In this document: piece after piece, positions 11,170 to 23,811 of the stretch | Layout of the letters: each line of letters opens with the position of its first letter | Position numbering within the stretch: the first letter of the stretch is position 1 | Origin: Tachypleus tridentatus | Taxonomy: Eukaryota > Arthropoda > Merostomata > Xiphosura > Limulidae | Assembly (NCBI RefSeq): GCF_004210375.1 | Contig: NC_134825.1 | Span: 42,340,348-42,404,347, forward strand | DNA length: 64,000 nt | Direction: 5' to 3' | Program-made: the position numbers and the translations under genes | The notes under the pieces: model-generated | The model's database searches: none | Told to the model about the DNA's origin: nothing | What the model saw: only the letters and a program-made list of their open reading frames with translations

Positions 11170-14100
11170 GATTTTGCAGGTTGAAAGAAACTTGAAAACT
11201 GTTCTAACTGGAGTTGAGGAAACAGATAAAAAAAAGTACAAAATGTGCGAAATGACAGCAGAACTTTTAATGTGCAAGGAAGGCATCAGCTAAGGTTAAC
11301 AATGAAAATGAGGAAGTTAGAAAAGGTTGTATTAGGGTTAAAAGTAGTGAACTTAACAGTAAAGTCCTTTTTCTGATGAAAACAGAGCTCAGTCTTTGGC
11401 TTCTGTAGACAAGGATATATCGGAAGGAGAGGAAGCAAAAGGATTAGAGAGGATATGGATTATTAACTTAAAGAGGATACAATTATAGTCGATTTCTTGA
11501 TACAGTATATGGATAGAATGATTTATGGGGTAAATAGGAAGAAAAGAGTGGCAAAGGTAGAAGACATAAGTGACAGAGCAAGAGATATAATGAATGGAAC
11601 TGGTGACGATGCAGCCTTTGTTATGTATGTAGGGGTTAATTATATAGGGAAGAGTAAGTCGGAGAATCTCATTAATAAGTACAAGGGGTTGATAAAAGTA
11701 TTTAAAGATAAAAGCCATAAATTAATTGTGTCAGAGATACTGCCAATAATTAATTGTTGATATGAAATTTTGAGTAGATTGCTAGAGCTAAATGCTAAAC
11801 TGAAATTACTATGTAAGGATGAACAGGTTAGCTGGTTGGACTTGTTGGATCAGTTCAGTGGAAGAAGGGAACTTTTTGGAACGGATTGTTTACACTTAAG
11901 TAGAAAAGGGTTTGTCATGTTGACAAAGGCTATTAACTCAGCTACTAAGGGGAGTTTTAAACTATAACTAGATAGTAGTGAGAACAAAGATACACTAAAT
12001 TAAAAATAGAAGAATGTTTATCATAACAATTCAATAAAAACTGGTTACAAGAATAGGTTTAATCGTTACTGTTGTAATGCTATAAGTATAAAATAAAATA
12101 GATTATTTTGGATTAGGAATAAAATATTTTGATATAATGGGAATACTTAAAACATGGTTAAATGTAGATGATAATGAAGACAGAAATTTCTTTGAAATAC
12201 ATGGTTTTAGGTTATTTAATAGGAACAGATTAGTAAAGAGAGGAGGAGGAATGGTTGTATATACAAAGTGTGAATTACATTAAATTGAAAATATTAAGGA
12301 TAATAACAAAGATATTGAATTCACTTGGGTTTATATCAGTGGATATCAAGGAAAAAAGTCTTAGTAGGAATTAAGTTACATACCATATGAAGAAACTGAT
12401 GAAATTAGCGAAAATTTTACAGTAAGATTAAAAGTTTAGCTGTTAATGAAGTCATAATTATAGGTGATTTTAATTTCTAAAATATTAATTTGGAAATGCT
12501 AGAACCAAACCATGAGGTAGAAAGGTTTCTGGAAATTGTTCAAGATGGATTTCTTCACTAATTGGTAAAGAAATGTATTAGAAATAACGCTTTATTTTAT
12601 ATTTATTGTTAACTTCTAATACAGAAATGATTGAGAGGGAGAAAATATGACAATTCCTAGGTACAAGTGATCATTGCTGTATTAGGTTTGATGATTTGGT
12701 GCATATGGAAATTACGAATAATATTTTGATTCCAAATTTCAAAAAAGGAAATTTTGAATGGATATAACAAGAATTATCTGTTGTGAATTGGACAGCATAG
12801 CTATTTGGAGACACTAAAGATACGTGGAAAAATTTTTAAAAAGCGTTTTTCAATATTCAAAATAACTATATTTCTTACAGAAAGAAAAGGGTAGCTAAAA
12901 GTTAAAACAAATTGGCTCACAAAGCATGAAGAGACAAAATTAAAGCACCATAATTTAAAAAATATATATATTTAATTGACTAGTATTATAGAAGATCAAG
13001 AAATGTAATCAAACAGGAAATTAGAACATCCAAAAGGATTCATGAAACAACTTTGGCTCATAACATAAAAGGTATTAGTAAGGAATTTTTAAAAGTACAT
13101 TAGAGGTAAGCAAAATGTTAGAAATGATATAGAACACTTAAGGGACCACACAGAAAAGCTTGTACATTATAATTATGAAATGTCTAGGTTATTTATTTTT
13201 TTTTTTAATTTTTACTAGTCAAGTCTTAAGCAGTATTCCTCACCTTGAACAATTGATAGATGAAACCAAAGTTGAACAAAACAATTGCATAAATTCTGAG
13301 CTTGTTAAAATAAAATTGGGAAGTTTTCAGAATGATAAGGTTCGTGGGCCACGTAACATTTTCCAAAGATATATATATTTTCCAAAGGTTTCAAAGGAGG
13401 TAAAGATCTGTATACGTGAGCCACGTGTCACAGTTTTTTGTAAGTCCTTGAATAATGAACAAATACCAACAGATTGAAAATTAGTTAATGTCATTCCTAT
13501 CTTCAGTGTAGGTAATAGAAGTTGTCCTATAATTATAGACCTATTAATCTTCTTAATAAAATATATTTTGCAAAATCATTCAACAAAATTTAGAAATTTA
13601 TTAGATAGTTATCATAGTTCACTAAGAGAAAATCTTGCCTTACAAATCGTTTGACATGCTTTGAAAATGTTAGTACATATGTAGATGAGGATAAGTGTGT
13701 AGATTTGGCGTATCTGGATTTTTACAAAGCGTTTGAAAAGTGCCACATAAAAGGCTTGTAAAGAAACTTATTTTATCAGAGGGTTGTTATAAATGGAGTT
13801 CAATGAAACTGGATTAATGTTGCAAGTGATTTACCTCAAGGCTCAGTCTTGGAATTATTGTTCGTTTTGATTTATGTTAATGACATAGATGAAGGAATGG
13901 TCAATAAATTATTTAAAGTTGCCGATGATATTAAGGTATTACTAGCTGTGAAGAGAAAGCTGCTGCTCTACAAATTGATTTAAGCAATTTAGCAATTAAG
14001 CAATCTAAGCAGTGTGCTGTTGTTAGTGGTAGAGCAAATAGGATTTCAGGATGTTCCTACAGAAATATTGGATACAAGTCTAACAAGATTATAAGTTCAT

Positions 14101-14383
14101 TGTGTAAGTCAACGGTTAGACCACGTGTGGATCATTGTGCTCATTCTTGGGCTCCCTATCTTGAGAAAGACATTTAAATGTTGTAAATGGTTCATAGGAG
14201 GGTTACTAAAATGGTACCTTGGATGGAGGGTTTGACATGTGAGGAAAGATTAAGGTTGTTTTCTCTTGAAAAAAGAAGGGTTAGAAAGGGTCTAACTGAA
14301 GTGTTTAACATTGTAAAATGCATTGATAATGTTAATACGCCAAAATTTTGTTTACTTAATAGCGAGAATTATAGAAATATGTG
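11170..14383 (+). mobile_element. Decayed CR1-like LINE with esterase ORF1, endonuclease and reverse transcriptase
   Basis: The order of domains is that of a CR1-group non-LTR retrotransposon. ORF1 (about 11,480-11,970) reads as an SGNH-esterase-type domain: an RARDIMNG stretch, GVNYIGK where GTND is expected, and DCLHLSRKGF where DGLHLS is expected. The block I position reads DFLIQ instead of GDSLI, so the serine nucleophile is lost. The endonuclease part (about 12,130-12,720) retains GILKTWLN, RGGGMVVY and IIIGDFNF. The reverse transcriptase (about 13,220-14,383) retains VDLAYLDFYKAF, LPQGSVL and VADDIKV with the catalytic ADD, then the thumb/C-terminal part ending at 14,383. Many stops and frameshifts interrupt every ORF, and a deletion removes part of the region after 13,980, so it is dead. 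Esterase-bearing ORF1 is known in CR1-like elements. Confidence 0.88.
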
Positions 14384-14404
14384 ACAAAATATAGATTAGT
14401 CAGT

Positions 14405-14443
14405 TTACAAGTCGAGCGCCCTAGTCCCCTGGCCATGCCGGAC
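14405..14443 (-). mobile_element. SINE family A, head fragment only
   Basis: Only the first ~40 bp of the tRNA-like head remain, reading GGCCATGCCGG on the plus strand. It lies between the CR1 relic and the hAT relic. Confidence 0.7.
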
Positions 14444-14486
14444 CCCATCTCTCTGGTAAACCACTTCAGACTTGCAAGCCGCTTGT

Positions 14487-14980
14487 TAGTCTTTTGCTTT
14501 CAGTAAGTGAGAAGAACCTGTAAGCTGCTTTTCACCCATGGTTTAAAACTGATTTAGTTTGGCTCGAACGGTGGGGAAGAGACTGTAAAATATATGATGA
14601 TCAAAACTTGTTAGAGAAAATGGAAGATGACAGTGATGAAAGCTCAGCAACAAATGGAAGATGACAGTGGTGAAAGCTCAGCAACAAATGGAAGATGACA
14701 GTGATGAAAGCTCAGCAACAAATGGAAGATGACAGTGATGAAAGCTCAGCAACTGCTGATTCATGTGAATGTTTGTTATTTTCGAGTACCGATGGAGATG
14801 TCGAAGAAGACTTCATGTACTTTAAATAACAAGCAAATTCTCTCAAAGTAGTAGTAATCAAATACCACTAGGTGTTTCTGAGTAAAGAACCATCTACTTT
14901 AGAAGATACAAAATCAAGTTTGCTTTCTTTACCAACTTTTAAATCTCTCTTAATTTACTTCAATACACCCACTTAATCAA
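14487..14980 (+). pseudogene. hAT-family transposase C-terminal relic
   Basis: Two in-order blocks match my knowledge of hAT transposases. The first reads AAFHPWFKTDLVWLE (from 14,524), like the conserved HPxFK segment. The second (about 14,868-14,975) reads KEPSTLEDTKSS followed by LPTFKSLLIYFNTPT, like the C-terminal dimerisation region that normally precedes the SAPVERLFS-type motif. Between them is an acidic linker coding ME-DDSDESSA, expanded by a 34-bp tandem repeat. Stops interrupt the frame, the N-terminal zinc finger and catalytic core are absent, and a family A SINE follows directly. The relic cannot encode an active enzyme. Confidence 0.72.
14614..14749 (+). repeat. Four copies of a 34-bp tandem repeat
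   Basis: The unit (CAACAAATGG, AAGATGACAG, TGATGAAAGC, TCAG) occurs at 14,614-14,647 (first copy partly diverged), 14,648-14,681, 14,682-14,715 and 14,716-14,749. Copies are almost identical, so the expansion is recent relative to the hAT relic that hosts it. Confidence 0.93.
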
Positions 14981-15135
14981 GTGAACCTGGTTAGAGCGGT
15001 CGACTCGAAAGCTGAGGGTCACGGGTTCAAGTCCCCGTGATACCAAACATGCTCACCTTTTTAGCGAGGGAAGCGTTATAATCTAACGATGAATCTCTCT
15101 ATTCGTTGGAAAAAGAATAGTTAAACAAATAAAAA
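14976..15135 (+). mobile_element. SINE family A, 3'-truncated and diverged
   Basis: The head has GGTTAGAGCGGTCGACTCG and a good B box, GGGTTCAAGTCCCC. The body continues only to the ATTCGTTGG block, and the 3' half is absent. Confidence 0.82.
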
Positions 15136-16994
15136 TGGATACAATATCTTCTAAGATTGAGATTTATTATTTCAGATCAGCTTGTTAGCTCATTCATTAT
15201 TATTATTACTGTCATTATATTTATTTTTTGACATTGTGTTTTTTAAGTGGTGTCGTTGAATATATCGGTTGTTAGCTGCTTTCCTCACATCATTCACAAA
15301 CATGGATAAGTTGTTCTAAGAAGTTTCTATGACGTTGTTGTAGTAATAAATATTATCATTTACCAATAAATTTGTTTTTATTTCTTACATTATATAGTGA
15401 CAACAAGAAAACCATGAAAAATGTCAGTTTAAAATGTATCGTTAGCGATTCCGTTGCTATATCTCCATAAATATAATAGTACTGTTTGTTGTCTGTTGTA
15501 TGTCTACACAAATAGTTCGCAGACTGTCAATGGATCTTCACTAAATTTGAAATGGAGGCTCATTAGGCCAATGCGAGTTTATGTTCGAAATTTCAGTTTT
15601 GAATTTTGTGTTTTTGCCAATACCTCTCCTCTTGTGGATGGATCTTCACCAAATTTTGAATGGAAGTTCAAAGTTCATTGGGTCCATTGGAAGATACATG
15701 AAAAGTTGCGATTTTACATTTTGTGTTTTGCAGTTTTATAAGAATTTTTTGTTTTTTTTTACAATGACGTATAAGGAAAGAAACTTTTCATGTACTAAAA
15801 TAACCTTTCATTAAACATGAATTTACATAACTAACGTCTAGAGAACAGAGACTCAAGCTGGTTTATAACTATTTAACGACAACACTGTATTTTTTTGCTG
15901 TAACGATAACCGAGTTCCACTGAAGAAGCAACACACGTATGTTTTTAATTATGGATTGAAACTATACTGATAATATTCGTTGAGTTTAGTATAGTAATGC
16001 CTTAACATCTTGTTATTTATGCCCAAACATCATATTAGGGGCTAGGACGCTGACTTCAAGGAAAGGCCCGCTGTCTCCTCCACTATTTCTTGCTTTTCAT
16101 TATATTTTTTTGTTAGCAACTTCTTTTCCGAATCTGGCTGCAGACAACGTAAGGTGATAAATACGTGAGATATTGTAAACTAGAGGAAATACATAAGCTC
16201 AATGTTTTCTTTCGTTTCATAATCATATGAAGCTGGCGAAGTCAAAGTTAAGACTGGATAGACAATGTACCCCTCACGCAACATGGGTATTACTTCTGTT
16301 TGTACATTACATAATGACCTACCTTATGATTGTAGCCCTAGTTTTCGATGTTTGTATTGTGAATGTGATTTTTATTTGTCATGAATTTGCATTTATTTAA
16401 ATTTTACCTGAGGTTTGGATATTTTGTGTAAGATTCGCGATGTTCTTCTTTTTCATGTATTTTCTTTTTTAATTTTTAGCTTTTCTATAAAAATATATGT
16501 ATATTCTGTTATCTAGCGAATAAAGTCTAGATTTATATCCATATTATCGAGAGCACATATTTTATTCTATGAAAATGCAATTAAAGTTCTTCTTGCACAA
16601 AGAATATGATGAACAAAGGTTAACCTCGAAGTGTCACAGGAACAACGAAAGTAACTGTACCCTTTTGGGTTTTTTTCAAATTCATGTTCATGTATATATG
16701 ATACTTGAGAAAGATTTTATTAGATATTGTTACTTCATAATGATTCACTTTATTTTTAAACAGCGATAAAAGACTTTTCATAGTAAATTAGGTCTATTAA
16801 AGTAAGACAAACAAAACGTTACTGGTCATTTGTGCCGGAGCATGTTTGTCCGGTACCGAACTGTTCCCATATCGTTTACTACCGGTGGGAATTCTCACCT
16901 TGTCTAATTTTGAGTAGTTAATATTCTCTCCTGTCACAAAACTCTAATACGACAATGAAATGACCAATTCAATGAATTTCCTCAATATCTATGA
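15136..16994. other. Non-coding stretch with one diverged tandem repeat
   Basis: AT-rich. Apart from the 108-bp repeat listed separately I see no gene. The frame at 16,569-16,769 has no family signature. Confidence 0.4.
15500..15742 (+). repeat. Diverged ~108-bp tandem repeat, open in one frame
   Basis: About 2.2 units lie end to end, keyed by AATGGATCTTCACTAAATTT and GATGGATCTTCACCAAATTT. The frame 15,454-15,741 stays open through them and repeats NGSSLNLKW / DGSSPNFEW at a 36-residue spacing. The period is a multiple of three. I do not recognise a protein family. It may be a satellite-type repeat that happens to be open rather than a gene. Confidence 0.5.
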
Positions 16995-17271
16995 TTTGTT
17001 TGTTTGTTTTGAATTTCGCGCAAAGCTACACGAGGGCTATCTGCGCTAGCCGTCCCTAATTAAGCAGTGTAAGACTAGAGGGAAGGCAGCTAGTCATCAA
17101 CACCCACCGCCAACTCTTGGACTACTCTTTTACCAACGAATAGTGGGATTGACGGTAACATTATAACGCCCCCACGGCTGAAAGGGCAAGCATGTTTGGT
17201 GCGACGGGGATGCGAACCCACGACCCTTAGATTACGAGTCGCACTCCTTAACACGCTTGGCCATGCCGGAC
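16995..17271 (-). mobile_element. SINE family A, well preserved
   Basis: One of the least diverged copies: full body and a head ending CCATGCCGGAC at 17,271. The 68-codon frame across it is the SINE read backwards, not a gene. Confidence 0.94.
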
Positions 17272-18759
17272 ATGATAAATACACAGAAAATTTCACCAGT
17301 AATTGATGAGATAAATAAGTATTTGAATGGTTAGTGTATTATTATAAAATTGTAGCAACAAGTTATTGAGTCTATGAAAACGTTGGTATACAAATATTTT
17401 ATAACAATATGTTTAATAAGCACCACTGATGATTCTATGGTCAAACATACGCTTTTCATTTAATATTCATGATGGTATTCTAATATTCTTTTGACATCTA
17501 GGATAGTATTTTGGTATTCATACAGATGGAATATCGCGTGCTATATGCTTTCCATTAAATAAACATGAATCTTCGTTGAGAACATGGTGTGAATGTTCCG
17601 TGTTTTTGTTCATTTGACATGATACACGTATCATGCCTCAGTGGGAATATTGAACGTGTACAAGATCATGTTGTGAAAGAAGATGAAGGATAGCCGAAAA
17701 ACATACGAAATTCATTAAAAACTACACGCGATACAAAAATTATTCGCGAAAGGTATAATTCTGTCGTTTCTGCTTAATATTTAATGAATTGAAATTTTTT
17801 CACTCTTTGGCATTTCTGAATTTCTCTAGTAAAGAAATTTAAGAGGTTTAATTACGTTTCAAATCTCTTTGCCAGCTTCCTTATATATTCGTATTGAACA
17901 TTGTAATGTCAACTTCACACTAAAATACATTGGCAAGTTAGAAATGAAAGAGAACTAGACGACAATACTCGATATGATGACTCGTTCACTCTGTAGTTTA
18001 AATCATTATATAGCTATGCATTTTGATGTTATCCTTACAACACAGAGTAGAAAGCTTCAAAGCTGAGCTGTGCCGTTTGCAATATTGATATACACAAATA
18101 TGTATATTATAGTACTGGATGTATCAAAGCATATAATGTTAAAGAAAGGTCACGCGAACGTATAGCTGCAACATAATATGAAAGATTTATATATATATAT
18201 ATGGAAGATATATATATATATGTATATACATATATATCACATAATTCCTAGGTTTGGTAAGACAGATTTAATCTCTTTGTTTTATAAACAAAAAAGTTTT
18301 CCTAAGGTTTAATCATTAAAGTTAATTATCCTGTTAATACATTTCTAGGATAATTTCGAGAAACAACTATGAAATAAAGGAAAGAGTTTTTCCTTTCGTG
18401 CAGTTGTTTAACTGTGATTGTTTCTGAGGTCAAGTAAAGATTATTTCATTTTGCTTTACATTTTGACCAGCCTCGTTTATTTTACAAGTTCAGTCAAAGT
18501 AATATATCTTTCGCCGGATCTTCTAATAAGAACTTAAGTATCATTCCTAGGGTAAAGCAATGCACCTGAGAATACCACAGAAAGAGAACAGAGTAACCTA
18601 AGATTCTATTATCTCACAAGCTTAAGAAAGTAAAGTTGAACAGATGAATAAATGAGCTTTTAACTCTTAACATATCATGTTTAGATAATTTGCCAAACAT
18701 TTTCATGCACTTAATACAACACGAGTTAAGGTGATTCTTTATAGATTTGTAGGTAGAAA
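17272..18759. other. Non-coding stretch with (TA)n microsatellite
   Basis: No supported gene. An imperfect (TA)n tract with internal GG and TG interruptions runs from about 18,187 to 18,236 and could fold on itself. Confidence 0.45.
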
Positions 18760-19645
18760 AGCTAAAGATATACAGTGGGTTGAGTATGTTATAGTTAAAA
18801 AACTATGATGTGTAAATCAGTATAACCATAGAGGAACGGATTGTATTAGGACTTTCTTTTTGGCATTGCTTAACATTATGTAGATAATGTAAAACCGTCG
18901 AAAATTTCTTGCATTTTGAAAAGGCGTGTAATAATCCTTTTAATGCAGTATATTCATAAACGCAGGTTATAAATATCTGTTCAGATTAGGGATTTGGAGT
19001 TTCAAACAGGAATATCTCTTTTAATTAATGTCATTAGGAAACAAAGGGATATGAATAAACCTGGTGATACAGGACCACCCAAAAAAGATATGCAACAAGT
19101 TGTATCACAGCTGTGGTAAGCAAAGTGTGGCGTTTTGTAATAGATAAGAATCCTCGAACATGAAGATTTATGGCAAATTTCGTCAACGTTCCCTAAGCAA
19201 TAGTACAAAACATAACGACAAAGTATCTACATCTGAAAATACAATACAAGTTACGTGTATGCAAACGCATTCCACAGCATGTCCATTTGAGAGTTGCATG
19301 CCTCAAGTAATTAGAAAATAAAACGGGTATTCGTGCTATTCCAAAGGAGGACATACTGGGTAAGTCATCAGACTCAGCGCCTAGAGATTTCTATGTGATC
19401 TTATCGTTGAAATGGACGTGGAAACCCCCATCCTCGTACATTAGATAGATAAAGAAGATGGGTTGTGCTTTGGACATGTCAGCCTTACAATGGATTTGGA
19501 CATGTCAGCCTTACAATGGATCCTTTTGCAGATACACAGTAGTGAGGTAGAGCATGACAGATTGAATGTGGTGTCATGCACTATCATAGTCTGGGGAAGC
19601 TGCAAAAATCATTTTAGTATAACGTAATTAACTTTTAAGTTCAAG
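18760..19645 (+). repeat. Ancient unnamed repeat R1, copy 1
   Basis: Diverged but collinear with 25,885-26,780. Shared landmarks in the same order are GATATACA...GAGTA, TCTGTTCAGATTAGGGATTT, GGTAAGCAAAGTG, a CTCAAGTA...GGTATTC block, GATCTTATCGTTGAAATGG and GAAGCTGCAAAAATCATTTT. No open frame or terminal repeat is evident, so the class is unknown. Confidence 0.62.
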
Positions 19646-22047
19646 GTTTATAAGGAGTTATACAAATTTGTTAAAGCCATCATTGGCTAAACATTAGTAG
19701 CTGTAGCGGTCAAACGAATAAGTAACTTACAATTAAGTAACCAGAAATAAATAAAGTTAAAACTGTATTTTATTATGTTGAGAAGAAAGTAGATTATAGG
19801 GTCACCGTGTCAAAACACACACACACAGTACAAATATTCTTATAGACAATAGAAACGGTAAAGATGGTAAAGAGGACTCATACGGAGCCCGTATCTCAAG
19901 GTGACATCTAGTTGACTTTGTGCAGGATACTTGAATGGTAAGAAAAATATTAAAATCTTTTCTTCATTTTTTTTACAATAATATACGTGTTTGCAGAGGT
20001 GTGAGGTTTCACAAGTTCGAAATCTGTTTGTAATATATACCATGTTTCTTTTGGTTATTATGTTCAGTGTGGTCAAAGAGCAAAGTTGTACCCAATGACT
20101 TTCTTTTAACTTTTTCTAGTTATATACATGCAATGTTGTGGAGAAAACGTATTTCAATGAAGTAAGAGCTATTCACATTAAAAATGTTTTGTGTGTGAGA
20201 CATCTGATAAAAAACATGACGAGACTGGACACATGTATTCTTTAGTCTGTTTCTACGCAATTTAAAAGGAATTACTCAATAATAAAAAACAAAACACTTC
20301 TAATGAAACTACAAATAACAGTTTTATGCAGCCTATAGCTTCAGTTTATACAGAAATTTGCATAAGACAGGTTAGTCCATTATCAAGTTTTAAAGATAAT
20401 AATTTATTTCGTTTTTCTAGTCGAGTGCATCTTGAAGAAATATACACTAACGAAATTCCATTATGCATTTGTTAAACTTCAGTCAAAACGTACGAGCGGA
20501 CTAAGTTTTTATGATGTAAATAATGTACACAGCCACTGTAATTTCCGTATATTCATGAAATAAAGGATATACGATAACGTAGATTACCGAGGAGGAAAAA
20601 AATACAGAAATACATGATCACGAATACCTCTCGAATGTTATGAATATTTTATTTTAACGTGAAATATCAGATTTTGGTATGCAAGCTAGATACTCACTCA
20701 ACAGAAAAAATTAAAACATTCATGCCAGTTCCCAACAGCAACTTACTCTATCATATAAACAATGCCCGCATTTATAAACGACATCAAAGTTTGTGAGGTA
20801 TTCAAATGCATTTTATATTAGCACATTAATATATTATTTTGGAAACCTACAACATGTAACAAAATATTAATAATACTTCTCATGATATTCCGAGCACTTG
20901 TGATTCTGTAAACCTAGAAGTACTCGCGTGATAGGATTGTAAGTGTCGTACATTGCATTCAAGTACTGAAGCGAAACTGTATGTACAAAATTCCCTGCAT
21001 TTAAATATATTTTAACGTAACCAAGACAACTCTATATCTAAGGTTACCATAGTATTCAGCATTGCAAACTTTGAATTTATAGGCTCTCATTTGTATAAAC
21101 CTGAGAGAACCGCTCTGGTTATGACAAAAGTCATCAGGAAAAGAAATAAGTTGGTCGAAGCTTCAGTAGAACTTGATGTTAACTCCGTCTTTGTCTAATT
21201 GTCTCCTTGTGAGGAGGTGGTACATCATTTTATCCTATATTTTTCTCTCTAGTTTTACAGTGAGAGGTCAAATACGAGGTAAATTGTCGAATTATTGGAT
21301 TTTTTAAAATAAATAATCATAACATATTAGAACCAATGATACTAATAATTTAATTGTAAACATATTCTAAACATATTTTCGCCATTTTAGGTATTCTTTT
21401 TCCAACTGTATTACACAATATCAATTTTAATAGAATATTTTTTTTACAAAGTTTTATATTCCCTATGTGTCTTACATTTAAGTGGTTTGGTTGGTTGGTT
21501 TACTGAGCTAAATTAAAAACCTGGTATTATTATCACAAATGTTTTAGTTTTGAATAACTGTTATTATTTGTATACCATCATGTTTAAATTGTTTTTTTCT
21601 AGGTAAAAAATTAGAATGTTGATATCTGTGTTTATCTTCTATGGGCATTGTCAACGTCTTTTGAGACTTACCAATTGAAAGTCCAATTAGTTGGTTAGAA
21701 GATTAATTGCGCTTTATATAAAGGAGGCACATTTAGTCTCCACATATTTTATTCAAAGCAATTTTTAAACCTGTTCAACGTGCGAAGCTGCTAGGTTGAC
21801 CTTAGGGCTGAAGGAATATGTCACAGTCATTTCCCTGAACTAACATTCACATAATGAAATTTTAACATTATATAGAGTAAAAGGACTTAACAGTTCTAAT
21901 AAAAAAAACGTTCGTTACTCTTCCTAGAAACCTGGATACGGAAAATCCTTGCAAAGCAAAGAGTTTAAAACTTTGAAACAGAATCTCCAGTCAGTCAAAG
22001 GAAAAATACCTCAACAGCATAGTAAAGTGAAGATTGTACTTACTCCA
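19646..22047. other. Non-coding stretch, no recognised gene
   Basis: AT-rich DNA with a short (CA)n run at about 19,815-19,826. Just before it, within repeat copy R1, a 26-bp direct duplication (TTTGGACATGTCAGCCTTAC...) covers about 19,470-19,521. The minus frame 19,840-20,076 has no family signature. Confidence 0.45.
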
Positions 22048-22309
22048 TAAGTGGTTAGGTGACTCAGCTCGTAGTCTGAAGGTTACGGGTTCAAATCCCT
22101 GTCACAGTCAACATGTTCGCCCTTTCAGCCGTGGCGGTGTTATTATGTGACGATCAACGCCACTATTTGTTGATGAAAATGTAGCCCAAAAGCTGGCAAT
22201 GCGTGGAGATGACCAACTGCATTCCCTCTAGTTTTACACTGCTAAATCAAGGACGAATAGTGCAGATAGCTCTCATGTAGCTTTACGCGAAATTTAAAAC
22301 AAAATAAAC
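22048..22309 (+). mobile_element. SINE family A, diverged, full length
   Basis: Head with AAGTGGTTAGGTGACTC and B box GGGTTCAAATCCC, the complete body and the TAGCTTTACGCGAAATTTAA tail. Confidence 0.9.
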
Positions 22310-22323
22310 TACTCTATTATTTC

Positions 22324-22382
22324 AAAATTAGGGAGGCTAACTCAAATAACCTCGAGTAACTTTGCACGAAATTCAACAAGCA
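22324..22382 (+). mobile_element. SINE family A tail fragment
   Basis: A second, separate copy of the 3'-terminal ~58 bp of family A (AAAATTAGGG...CTTTGCACGAAATTCAAC). It lies 15 bp after a full copy in the same orientation. Confidence 0.75.
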
Positions 22383-22953
22383 TTGACAAATTCTAATACT
22401 TAATCAATCAATTTTCCTATTCAATGATAGAGCATAAAACAGTCACTTTGTTCAGTACACGATTAAATGAAGAAACATATTATTAATTTTATGAAACAAG
22501 AGGAACTAAAGATAAAAGTAAATTAATATGTTAGTAATTCACAGTAATGCGACCTTCCCTTTATAAATGAACGATTATAATTGGATGCTTACCTGATGTA
22601 CACAATTTTAAAATTATATATATTGTACATAGACAAATTTTAGTACTTAAACTCAGTACTAAGAGCTCTATTTATATATTCATATGTTTAACAGTTTATT
22701 GACAAACCACTTTGTGAAGTTCGAAACTGCTGAATCGCATGCTTGTACATTAATGTTTTTATAGATTCTTTTTTAAAAATAATTTCTGTTAGCCACAGTT
22801 CTTTTTATCTCACCTAATTATGCCGTAAACCTGGCGAAAATTTGTTAACAAAGTAAGCAAAAGGTTTACTACGTATAACCGTGTGAATGTTGAATAACAT
22901 AGTTATTTTTAATATTTAAATGAAACTAACATTAATCTTTATATTTCTTAAAA

Positions 22954-23230
22954 TGTTTGTTTCTTTTTGAATTTCGCACAAAGCTACTCGAGGGCTATCT
23001 GTGCTCGCCGTCTCTAATTTAGCAGTGTAAGACTAGAGGGAAGGCAGCTAGTCATCACCACCCACCGCCAACTTTTGGGCTACTCTTTTACCAACGAATA
23101 GTGGGATTGACGGTCACATTATAACGACTCCAGGGCTGAAAGTGCGAACATGTTTAGTGCGAAGGGGATGCGAAACCGCGACCCTCAGATTACGAGTCTC
23201 ACGCCTAAACACGCTTGGCCATGCTGGGCC
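22954..23230 (-). mobile_element. SINE family A, full length
   Basis: Complete minus-strand copy. A short duplication, TTTCTTAAA, lies on both sides (22,944-22,952 and 23,234-23,242) and is a probable target-site duplication. Confidence 0.93.
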
Positions 23231-23554
23231 ATGTTTCTTAAAAGAGCTGTTTGGTTACTTTATTTGTTACAATGGCCGTGTGCGGCCCATTGTTTAGCAT
23301 GTCAAACTGGACTGTAGATATGAGGTTCTGTGTTTTGTGTCCTCGTACCGCCGAAAACAAACAAACAACAAAGAAAACTAACAAAATACACTACATCAAC
23401 AACTACTATTTTTACTTTAGGGTTGTAAGTGCATTATAAGAATAATAATCAAATCTCACTATTTGGACTGATAAGAGTAGCTCGGGAGTTGGATATTTTT
23501 TCCTACTCTAGCTCTTCACAACAAGATATGGTTAATCAAATTGTTTTAGATTAG

Positions 23555-23800
23555 GTCCGACATGCCCAGTTGGTTAGGACGTCCGACTCTCCATCAGAGG
23601 ATGGCCGGTTTGAATCCCTGTAACACCAAATATACTTACCCTTTCAGCTGTTATAATGTGACGGTAAGTTCGGAAGTAAAAGAGTAACCCAAGAGATGGT
23701 TGTGGATGGTGATGACGAGCTGCCTTCCCTCTAGTTTTACACTGTTAAATTAGGGATGGATAACGCAAATAGCCCTCGTGTAGCTTTCAGCAAAATCAAA
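23555..23800 (+). mobile_element. SINE family A with small internal deletions
   Basis: Head from GTCCGACATGCCCAGTTGG, then B box GGTTTGAATCCCTG. The region equivalent to GCCGTGGGGGCG is deleted and the rest of the body and tail follow. Confidence 0.88.
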
Positions 23801-23811
23801 AACACACACAA

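Noticed and set aside
11389..11718. 109-codon minus-strand frame
   Set aside because: It is antisense to the esterase-type ORF1 of the CR1-like relic and has no signature of its own.
16836..16910. GC-richer patch with CCGGTACCGAACTG and CATATCGTTTACTACCGG, faintly like 9.13-9.26 kb
   Set aside because: The similarity was a few short strings only and did not hold in order, so it was not called a repeat.
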